Shown: positions 1 to 8,187 of the stretch, piece after piece
Position numbering within the stretch: the first letter of the stretch is position 1
How the letters are laid out: every line of letters starts with the position of its first letter
Assembly: GCA_050734915.1 (NCBI GenBank)
Contig: JBOHUX010000106.1
Location: forward strand, 1 to 8,187
Reading direction: 5' to 3'
Length of the DNA stretch: 8,187 nt
Source: JBOHUX01 sp050734915
GTDB taxonomy: Bacteria > Chloroflexota > Dormibacteria > Dormibacterales > Dormibacteraceae
Notes under the pieces: model-generated
The model's input: the letters and a program-made list of their open reading frames with translations, nothing else
The model's database searches: none
What the model was told of the DNA's origin: nothing
Translations under genes and position numbers: made by a program

Positions 1-1
1 C

Positions 2-1200
<1,199 letters not shown>

Positions 1201-1204
<4 letters not shown>

Positions 1205-4200
1205 CCGCCTCGCCCGACCCGCCTCCCGGGCGCGCCCCCTTGGTGATCGCCCGCCGCCCGCCGCGGGCCGAGCCGGTCCCCGAGCCGAACCCGATCTGGT
1301 ACAAAGACGCCGTCATCTACGAGCTGCACGTGCGCTCGTTCTTCGACAGCAACGCGGACGGGGTGGGCGACTTCCCGGGCCTGATCGAGAAACTCGACTA
1401 CCTCCAGGATCTCGGCGTGACGGCGCTGTGGCTGCTGCCCTTCTACGTTTCGCCGCTCAAGGACGACGGCTACGACATCGCCGACTACGCGGAGGTCAAT
1501 CCCGCCTATGGCCGGGCTGGGGACGTGCGCCGTCTGATCCGGGAGGCCCACCGCCGCGGCATGCGGGTCATCATCGAGCTGGTCTGCAACCACACCTCGG
1601 ACGAGCACCCCTGGTTCCAGCGCGCCCGCCGCGCCCGGCCGAGCAGCGTCTGGCGCGACTTCTACGTCTGGAGCCAGACCAAGGACAGATACACGCAGGC
1701 GCGCGTCATCTTCAAGGACTTCGAGCAGTCGAACTGGACCTGGGACAACGTGGCCGGCGCCTACTTCTGGCACCGCTTCTATGCTCACCAGCCGGATCTC
1801 AACTACGACAGCCCGCACGTGCGGAGCGCCATCTTCCGGGTCGTCGATCACTGGCTCGAGATGGGCGTGGACGGGCTCCGGCTGGACGCCATCCCGTACC
1901 TCTACGAGCGGGAGGGCACCAACTGCGAGAACCTCCCCGAGACGCACGACTTCCTCAAGCAACTGCGCCGTCACGTGGACGAGCGGTACCCGGACCGGAT
2001 GCTGCTGGGAGAGGCCAACCAGTGGCCGGAGGACGCCGTCTCCTACTTCGGCGCCGGCGACGAGTGCCACATGGCCTTCCACTTCCCGCTCATGCCGCGC
2101 CTGTTCATGTCGATCCGGATGGAGGATCGCTTCCCGATCGTGGATATCCTCGCCCAGACTCCGAACATCCCGGAGACCGCGCAGTGGGCGCTCTTCCTGC
2201 GCAACCACGACGAGCTGACGCTGGAGATGGTCACCGACGAGGAGCGCGACTACATGTACCGGGTCTACACGCGCGACCCGGAGGCGCGCATCAACCTTGG
2301 GATCCGCCGCCGGCTGGCGCCCCTGCTGGGCAACAACCGGCGCCGCATCGAGCTCATGATGGGACTGCTCTTCGCGCTGCCGGGCACCCCCGTCATCTAC
2401 TCGGGCGACGAGATCGGGATGGGCGACAACATCTACCTCGGCGACCGCAATGGCGTCCGCACGCCGATGCAGTGGAGCGCCGACCGCAACGCCGGGTTCT
2501 CGCGGGCCAACCGCCAGCGCCTCTACCTGCCCGTGATCATCGACCCCGAGTATCACTACGAGGCGGTCAATGTCGAGGCACAGCAGGGCAACCCGAGCTC
2601 GCTCCTCTCCTGGATGAAGCGCCTGATCGCCCTTCGCAAGCGCTACCAGGCCTTCGGCCGGGGGACCCTCGAGTTCCTCCACCCGGACAACCGCAAGGTC
2701 CTCGCCTTCCTACGGCGCCACGAGGAGGAGCAGGTGCTGGTGGTCGCCAACCTGTCCCGCTTCACCCAGGCGGTCGAGCTCGACCTGGCGGCCCTGAATG
2801 GGTTCCAGCCGATCGAGATGTACGGCGGCACGGAGTTTCCCGCGATCGGGGAGCTGCCCTACTTCATCACGCTGGGCCCGCACGACTTCTACTGGTTCAT
2901 GCTCCAGCGACCGCGCGCCAGCGTGCCATCCGGCTCCGCGGTCGAGGCCGGCCTCCCTCGCCTGACCGTGCGCGGAGGCTGGAAGGACCTCGTGGGCGGC
3001 TCCGAGCGTGGCCGCCTGGCTGAGGTCCTGCCCGAGTACCTGCAGGGGCGCCGCTGGTTCGGAGGCAAGGCGCGGCGGCTGCGGGGGGTGACGATCATCG
3101 ACGCGGTTCCCTTCCCCGCGCCGGGGGACCGCGCCCACCTGCTCATCCTGGAGGTCGACTACGCGGAGGGAGACGCCCAGAGGTACGTCCTGCCGGTCGC
3201 CTTCGCGGACGAGAATCGCGCCCACGCCCTCCGCGAGCGCGTCCCCCACGCCGCCATCGCGTGGGTGGAGGCGGGAGGGGACAGCGGGATGCTCTACGAC
3301 CCCCTCTGGGAGGCGGCCTTCGGCGACCGCCTGCTGGAGGCGATCTCCCGGCGCCAGCGGTTCCGGGGTGGCGCCGGCATCGTGGTGGCCGGCCACACGC
3401 GCGCGTTCCGCGGTCTGCGGGGGTCCTCCGAGACCCTGCTCCAGCCCTCGGTGAGCAATGCCGAGCAGACCAACAACTCGGTCGTCTTCGGCGAGCGCCT
3501 GATGCTGAAGGTCTACCGGCGGGTCGAGGAGGGCGTCAATCCAGAGCTCGAGATCGGCCGCTTCCTGACCGAGAGAGCCGCGTTCACGCGGATGGCGCCG
3601 CTGGCCGGCAGCCTGGAGTACCGGCGCCCCCACTGGGAGCCGATCACGCTCGCCCTGCTGCAGGGCTACGTCCCCAACCAGGGCGACGCCTGGGGCTACA
3701 CGCTGGAGGTGCTGGACGGGTACTTCGAGAGGGTCCTGCAGGCGCCCAGCGAGGAGGTGGACACCGACTATGTGGAGCCGGCCCGCCTGCTCGGCCGGCG
3801 CACCGCGGAGCTGCACGTGGCGCTGGCGTCCGGCGACTCCGACCCGGCGTTCGCGCCGGAGCCGACGACGATGCTCGACCAGCGCTCGATCTACCAGTCG
3901 ATGCGCCGGCTGGGCGTGGACGGGATCCAGCTGCTGCGAAACCGGCTCGCGCTCCTGCCGGAGGCGGCCCGGCCCCTGGCGCACGAGCTGATCGACCTCG
4001 AGCCCGAGATCCAGAGCCGCCTGCGAAGGTTGCTGGAGCGGCCGATCACCTCCCTGCGCATCCGGTGCCATGGCGACTACCACCTCGGCCAGGTGCTCTT
4101 CACCGGTTCCGACTTCGTGATCATCGACTTCGAGGGCGAACCCGCCCGACCTCTTCGGGAACGGCGCCTCAAGCGCTGGGCGCTCAAGGACGTGGCGGGC

Positions 4201-4518
4201 ATGCTGCGCTCGTTCAGGTACGCCGCCTTCAGCGCCCTGGAGAGCCGGCCGGAGGCGTCGCGGGAGGCACTGCGAGGCTGGGCGCGCCGCTGGGCGGACG
4301 TCGTCTGCGGTGAGTTCCTGGCCGCCTACATGGAGTCTTGCGGGTCGGCGGGCTTCCAGCCGCGGTCACCGGAGGAGGTCCGGCTGCTGCTCGATTCCCA
4401 CCTCCTGGAGAAGGCGCTCTACGAGCTGGGCTACGAGCTGAACAATCGGCCGGACTGGGTCACCATCCCCCTCGAGGGCCTGCTCGAGCTGCTGAGACCC
4501 CAGCGCGAGCCCCTGTGA
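1201..4518 (+). CDS. treS: Trehalose synthase-maltokinase fusion (TreS-Mak)
   Basis: A bifunctional cytoplasmic enzyme is predicted: the N-terminal GH13 part interconverts trehalose and maltose, and the C-terminal kinase part makes alpha-maltose 1-phosphate from maltose and ATP, feeding GlgE upstream. Residues 1-29 are a Pro/Arg/Ala-rich leader without signal-peptide character. The TreS part (about 30-568) starts NPIWYKDAVIYELHVRSFFD and carries ELVCNHTSDEHPWF, the nucleophile D229 in GVDGLRLDAIPYLYEREGT, the acid/base E271 in LGEANQWPED and D337 in LRNHDELTLEM. These positions are close to those known in mycobacterial TreS. A short linker (about 570-590) leads to maltokinase (about 590-1105): an N-terminal cap with GRRWFGGKAR (616-625), a nucleotide-binding lobe SNAEQTNNSVVFGERLMLKVYRR with K770, a hinge LQGYVPNQGDAWGY (820-833), a catalytic loop CHGDYHLGQVLF with D959, and a metal-binding IIDFEGEP with D976. 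Length fits other TreS-Mak fusions (about 1100). Both halves look intact, so activity is expected. Confidence 0.96.
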
Positions 4519-4522
4519 GACA

Positions 4523-4534
4523 GTGGTGAGCATG
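4523..4534 (+). promoter_or_regulatory. Clustered alternative start codons for glgB
   Basis: After the treS-mak stop (TGA 4516-4518) there are in-frame GTG codons at 4523 and 4526 and an ATG at 4532. No strong Shine-Dalgarno serves any of them: GAGA (4517-4520) is 2 bases before the first GTG, and GGTGAG (4525-4530) is 1 base before the ATG. Translation probably depends on re-initiation or coupling from the upstream gene. I prefer the ATG. Using the first GTG adds only three residues. Confidence 0.4.
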
Positions 4535-6436
4535 CCCGCCGAAGTGCCCTGGCTCACCGAAGACGACCTCCACTGGTTCAACGAAGGCAGCCACTACCGC
4601 CTCTACGAGAAGCTCGGCGCCCACCTCGGCAGAGACGGCGCGGAGGAGGGGACGCACTTCGCCGTCTGGGCCCCCGGCGCGGAGCGGGTGAGCGTCGTGG
4701 GGGACTTCGACGGCGGCCGAACGGGCGGCCATCCGCTCCATGCCCGGGGCAGCTCGGGCCTCTGGGAGGGGTTTGCCCCGGGGGTGGGCCAGAGCGCCCT
4801 CTACAAGTACGCGATCCAGCCTCGCGGCGGAGGCGCCATCCTCGAGAAGGCGGACCCGTTCGCCTTCCACGACGAGATTCCGCCCCGGACCTCCAGTGTC
4901 GTGTGGCCGCTCGACCACGAGTGGGGTGACGAGGAGTGGATGGCCAACCGCCGCGCTCGCAACGCCTCGGGCGCGCCCTGGTCCATCTACGAGCTTCACG
5001 TCGGCTCCTGGATGCGCGTCCTGGAGGAGGGGAATCGCTCCCTCAGCTATCGGGAGCTGGCGCCGCGGCTGGCGGACTACCTGAAGGGGATGGCGTTCAC
5101 CCATGTGGAATTGATGCCGGTCATGTCCCACCCCTTCTACGGCTCCTGGGGCTACCAGATCACCGGCTACTTCGCGCCCGACGCGCGCTACGGGACTCCA
5201 CAGGATCTCATGTACCTGGTCGACCACCTGCACCGCAACGGGATCGGGGTGATCCTGGATTGGGTGCCCTCGCACTTCCCCAACGACGAGCACGGGCTGG
5301 GCAACTTCGACGGCACGCACCTCTACGAGCACGCCGATCCCCGCAAGGGCGTCCATCCCGACTGGAACAGCTACATCTTCAACTACGGGCGCCACGAGGT
5401 CAGCAGCTTCCTGCTCAGCGCGGCTCTGTTCTGGCTGGACAGCTACCACGTGGACGGGCTGCGCACCGACGCCGTCGCCTCCATGCTCTATCTCGACTAC
5501 TCGCGCAAGGCGGGGGAGTGGATCCCCAATGAGCATGGCGGTCGCGAGAACCTGGAGGCGATCGACTTCCTGCGCCGGCTCAACCTCGAGGTCTACCGCA
5601 ACTACCCCGACGTCCAGACCATGGCCGAGGAATCGACCTCCTGGCCGATGGTCTCGCGGCCGACGTACGTGGGCGGGCTCGGCTTCGGCATGAAGTGGGA
5701 CATGGGCTGGATGAACGATTCGCTCGCCTACGTCTCCCGCGATCCCATCCACCGGCGGTTCCACCACAACGATCTCACCTTCCGGATGCTCTACGCGTTC
5801 AGCGAGAGCTACGTGCTGCCGCTCAGCCACGACGAGGTCGTCCACGGCAAGGGCAGCCTGCTGGCGAAGATGCCGGGCGACGACTGGCAGAAGTTCGCCA
5901 ACCTCCGCCTCCTGCTCTCCTACATGCACGCCCAGCCGGGCAAGAAGCTCCTCTTCATGGGCTGCGAGATCGCGCAGTGGCGCGAGTGGGACCACGACGG
6001 CGGTGTCGAGTGGCACCTGCTCGGGAGCCAGGCGCACGCCGGCGTGCAGCGCCTGGTGCGGGACCTGAACCTGCTCCACCGCGGCGAGCCGGCGCTTCAC
6101 GAGCTGGACTTCGAACCCGCCGGATTCGCCTGGGTGGACGCCGGTGACAGCGCCAACAGCGTGGTCAGCTTCCTCCGCCGGGACGCCTCCGGGTCAGACC
6201 GGGTGCTGGCCCTCTTCAACTTCACCCCGGTGCCGCGGATCGGCTACCGGGTCGGCGTGCCCGGCCCGGGCTTCTGGTCCGAGATGCTCAACAGCGACGC
6301 CGAGCCCTACGGGGGCAGCGGGCACGGGAACCTGGGCGGCCGGGAGGCGCATGACATCGCCTGGCACGGCCAGCCGTGCTCCCTGGAGCTGACCCTCCCG
6401 CCGCTGGGCGCGGTATTTCTCAAGGGACCCCGGTAG
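4532..6436 (+). CDS. glgB: 1,4-alpha-glucan branching enzyme GlgB (GH13, short form)
   Basis: GlgB cuts alpha-1,4 chains and re-attaches the piece through an alpha-1,6 bond, branching the GlgE-made glucan. The protein has 634 residues from the ATG, against about 730 for E. coli GlgB, so it lacks most of the extra N-terminal N1 module. It opens with LTEDDLHWFNEGSHYRLYEKLGAH, then a CBM48 domain (about 35-130, GTHFAVWAPGAERVSVVGDF). The catalytic barrel starts near IYELHVGSWMR (152-161). GH13 motifs are intact: GVILDWVPSHFPND, nucleophile D313 in VDGLRTDAVASMLYLDYSRK, acid/base E366 in MAEESTSWP, and D434 in LSHDEVVHGKGSLL. The GGLGFGMKWDMGWMNDSL stretch is characteristic of GlgB. The C-terminal beta-domain ends at PPLGAVFLKGPR. 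One oddity is that the CBM48 loop usually reading like DFNxWDG has no Trp here (see findings). It lies 4-13 bases after treS-mak and 20 bases before the GH57 gene, so it is likely co-transcribed. Confidence 0.96.
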   Translation: MPAEVPWLTEDDLHWFNEGSHYRLYEKLGAHLGRDGAEEGTHFAVWAPGAERVSVVGDFDGGRTGGHPLHARGSSGLWEGFAPGVGQSALYKYAIQPRGGGAILEKADPFAFHDEIPPRTSSVVWPLDHEWGDEEWMANRRARNASGAPWSIYELHVGSWMRVLEEGNRSLSYRELAPRLADYLKGMAFTHVELMPVMSHPFYGSWGYQITGYFAPDARYGTPQDLMYLVDHLHRNGIGVILDWVPSHFPNDEHGLGNFDGTHLYEHADPRKGVHPDWNSYIFNYGRHEVSSFLLSAALFWLDSYHVDGLRTDAVASMLYLDYSRKAGEWIPNEHGGRENLEAIDFLRRLNLEVYRNYPDVQTMAEESTSWPMVSRPTYVGGLGFGMKWDMGWMNDSLAYVSRDPIHRRFHHNDLTFRMLYAFSESYVLPLSHDEVVHGKGSLLAKMPGDDWQKFANLRLLLSYMHAQPGKKLLFMGCEIAQWREWDHDGGVEWHLLGSQAHAGVQRLVRDLNLLHRGEPALHELDFEPAGFAWVDAGDSANSVVSFLRRDASGSDRVLALFNFTPVPRIGYRVGVPGPGFWSEMLNSDAEPYGGSGHGNLGGREAHDIAWHGQPCSLELTLPPLGAVFLKGPR

Positions 6437-6456
6437 GTCCCCCCTCGGGCGCTCTC
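6437..6456 (+). other. 20-base glgB/GH57 spacer
   Basis: The only clear non-coding gap in the window. It is C/G-rich with no convincing Shine-Dalgarno near the ATG at 6457 and no hairpin-plus-T-run terminator, so readthrough from glgB is expected. The AGG just after the glgB stop is about 19 bases from the start, too far for a normal ribosome site. Confidence 0.5.
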
Positions 6457-8187
6457 ATGGAACGGTACGTCTGCGTCCACGGCCACTTCTACCAGCCGCC
6501 CCGGGAGAACCCTTGGCTGGAGGCGATCGAGCTCCAGGACTCCGCCCACCCCTACCACGACTGGAACGAGCGGATCACGGCCCAGTGCTACGCGCCCAAC
6601 GCGGTCTCGCGCATCCTGGACGCGGAGAACCGGATCCTGCAGATCGTCAACAACTACAGCCGGATCAGCTTCAACTTCGGCCCCACCCTCCTGGCGTGGC
6701 TGGAGGAGCGGGCTCCGGACGTCTACCGGGCCGTGCTCGAGGCGGACCGCGAGAGCGCCCGGGCCTACGGGGGTCACGGCTCCGCCCTTGCCCAGCCCTA
6801 CAACCACATGATCATGCCGCTGGCCTCGGCTCGCGATCGCAGCACGCAGGCGATGTGGGGGATTCGCGACTTCGAGCACCGGTTCGGGCGCCCGCCGGAG
6901 GGCATGTGGCTGCCCGAGACGGCCGTCGACATGGGGACCCTGGAGGTGTTGGCCGAGCTCGGCATCGGGTTCACCATCCTGAGCCCCCACCAGGCGCGGC
7001 GCGTACGGCGGCTGGGCGGCCGCTGGGCCGACGTCGGGCCGGGTGGGATCGATCCTTCGATGCCCTACCAGGTCAAGGTCGGCGCCCGGACGATGGCGCT
7101 CTTCTTCTATGACGGGCCGATCTCCCGGGGAGTCGCCTTCGAAGGCCTGCTGAGCAGCGGCGAGCGCCTCGCCGACCGTCTCCTGGATGGATTCTCCGAC
7201 GCGCGCGACTGGCCCCAGCTGGCCCACATCGCCACCGACGGGGAGACCTACGGGCACCATCACCGCCACGGGGACATGGCGCTCGCCTACGCGCTCCATC
7301 ACATCGAGTCCAACCAGCTGGCAAGGCTGACCAACTACGGCGAGTTCCTGGAGTTGCATCCGCCCACACACGAGGTGGAGATCGTGGACGACACCTCCTG
7401 GAGCTGCGTGCACGGGGTCGAGCGCTGGCGCTCCGACTGCGGCTGCAACTCCGGCGGTCGCCCGGGCTGGAACCAAGGCTGGCGGGCGCCGCTGCGAGGG
7501 GCGCTCGACTGGCTCCGCGACGAGGTCTCGCCGCGCTACGAGGCTCTCGCCGGCCGCCATCTCCGGGATCCCTGGGCGGCGCGGGACGACTACGTCGGAG
7601 TCGTCCTCGACCGGTCGCCACTGCGGAGGCGCGAGTTCCTGTCCCGCCACGCGATCCGGGATCTCGGTGCCGCCGACCAGATCACGGCCTGGCAGCTGCT
7701 CGAGCTCCAGCGCCACGCCATGCTCATGTACACGAGCTGCGGCTGGTTCTTCGACGATCTCTCCGGGATCGAGACCGTCCAGGTCATCCAGTACGCCGGC
7801 CGGGTGGTGCAGCTCGCCCAGGAGCTTTTCGGGGAGCCGCTCGAGCCCCGGTTCCTGGCGCTGCTTGGCGAGGCCCGCAGCAACCTGCCCGAGCAGGGCG
7901 ACGGCGCCTCCATCTACGAGCGGCAGGTGCGGCCGGCGATGGTCGACCTGAGGGCGGTCTGCGCCCACTACGCGGTGACCTCCATCTTCGAGCCCTACGG
8001 GGAGCGCGCCTCGATCTACTGCTACAGCGTCGACCGGGTCGAGAGCCGGCCCCTGCAGGCGGGCGTCGCCAAGCTCGGCGTGGGCCGCGCGCGCGTCACC
8101 TCCGAGATCACTGGCGAGTCAGGTGACTTCGCGTACGGTGTCATCCACTTCGGCGACCACAACCTGAACGCCGGCGTGCGACTGCTG
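6457..8187 (+). CDS. GH57-fold glycosidase with DUF3536-type C-terminal region (3'-truncated by window edge)
   Basis: The frame starting at the ATG at 6457 is open to the last base, giving 577 codons without a stop. The start is supported because conserved sequence begins at once: YVCVHGHFYQPPRENPWLEAIE (4-25), the GH57 region 1 (HFYQP). Further GH57 motifs are QPYNHMIMPLA (113-123), EGMWLPETAVD with the likely nucleophile E154, and ATDGETYGHHHRHGDMALAYAL (259-280) with candidate acid/base D261. From about residue 310 the sequence (DDTSWSCVHGVERWRSDCGC, GWNQGWRAPLRGALDWLRD, YTSCGWFFDDLSGIETVQVIQYAGR) resembles proteins carrying Pfam DUF3536 after GH57. Such proteins are about 800 residues from memory, so roughly 200-250 are probably missing. 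No signal peptide or membrane segment is seen, so it is probably cytoplasmic. GH57 includes alpha-amylases, 4-alpha-glucanotransferases and branching enzymes; the exact reaction here is unknown. The position after glgB suggests alpha-glucan as substrate, which is an inference. Family placement is confident, function is not. Confidence 0.88.
   Translation, partial: MERYVCVHGHFYQPPRENPWLEAIELQDSAHPYHDWNERITAQCYAPNAVSRILDAENRILQIVNNYSRISFNFGPTLLAWLEERAPDVYRAVLEADRESARAYGGHGSALAQPYNHMIMPLASARDRSTQAMWGIRDFEHRFGRPPEGMWLPETAVDMGTLEVLAELGIGFTILSPHQARRVRRLGGRWADVGPGGIDPSMPYQVKVGARTMALFFYDGPISRGVAFEGLLSSGERLADRLLDGFSDARDWPQLAHIATDGETYGHHHRHGDMALAYALHHIESNQLARLTNYGEFLELHPPTHEVEIVDDTSWSCVHGVERWRSDCGCNSGGRPGWNQGWRAPLRGALDWLRDEVSPRYEALAGRHLRDPWAARDDYVGVVLDRSPLRRREFLSRHAIRDLGAADQITAWQLLELQRHAMLMYTSCGWFFDDLSGIETVQVIQYAGRVVQLAQELFGEPLEPRFLALLGEARSNLPEQGDGASIYERQVRPAMVDLRAVCAHYAVTSIFEPYGERASIYCYSVDRVESRPLQAGVAKLGVGRARVTSEITGESGDFAYGVIHFGDHNLNAGVRLL

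Noticed and set aside
2710..4083. Minus-strand open frame (457 codons) opposite the TreS end and maltokinase
   Set aside because: Same GC-driven shadow of a clear sense gene: biased composition and no domain.
4460..6100. Minus-strand open frame (546 codons) opposite glgB
   Set aside because: Composition is biased to V/E/A/R/H/P with no family motif, while the sense strand encodes a complete GlgB with all catalytic residues.
6513..7112. Plus-strand 199-codon frame inside the GH57 gene
   Set aside because: An out-of-frame, Arg/Gly/Pro-rich shadow; the true frame starts at 6457 and is open past the window.
6307..7968. Minus-strand open frame (553 codons) opposite the GH57 gene
   Set aside because: The sense frame from 6457 is uninterrupted to the window end and has GH57 motifs; the antisense product has none.
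8095..8127. Inverted repeat GTCACC ... GGTGAC near the window end
   Set aside because: Only six bases per arm, inside the coding frame, with no T-run or second copy; expected by chance in GC-rich sequence.
6457..8187. Calling the last gene a GH57 branching enzyme or an alpha-mannosidase
   Set aside because: The catalytic spacing does not match the characterised GH57 branching enzyme, and nothing in the motifs proves substrate. Family membership alone does not settle the reaction.

Overview
The window is wall-to-wall coding sequence on the + strand: four consecutive genes, apparently one operon, for making and handling bacterial alpha-glucan by the GlgE (maltose-1-phosphate) pathway. Base composition is very GC-rich by eye, with strong G/C preference at third codon positions. 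That pattern, and the fused TreS-maltokinase, suggest a high-GC soil or environmental bacterium. Mycobacteria and streptomycetes usually encode TreS and maltokinase as separate proteins, so the fusion weakly argues against that actinobacterial arrangement. The lineage cannot be fixed from this sequence alone.

Layout: (1) bases 2-1204, the 3' part of glgE, whose 5' end lies outside the window; (2) 1201-4518, a 1105-residue fusion of trehalose synthase (GH13) and maltokinase, overlapping glgE by ATGA; (3) about 4532-6436, a GlgB-type GH13 branching enzyme of the shorter class; (4) 6457 to the window end, a GH57 glycosidase-fold protein running into what looks like the uncharacterised DUF3536 region. 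Gene 4 is open at its 3' end, with 577 codons visible. Gene junctions are a 4-base overlap, about 4-13 bases, and 20 bases. I see no internal terminator or promoter, which is consistent with one transcript.

How they fit together (from known family biochemistry): TreS isomerises trehalose to maltose. The fused maltokinase phosphorylates maltose to alpha-maltose 1-phosphate with ATP. GlgE transfers maltosyl units from that donor onto a growing alpha-1,4-glucan. GlgB adds alpha-1,6 branches. All catalytic residues I could locate in these three enzymes are present. The fourth gene is the unknown. Its GH57 catalytic motifs look intact and its position suggests a role in alpha-glucan or trehalose metabolism, but its reaction cannot be read from the sequence. 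It is the most interesting item in an otherwise well-understood locus. No mobile elements, RNA genes, CRISPR arrays or non-coding stretches over 20 bases were found.
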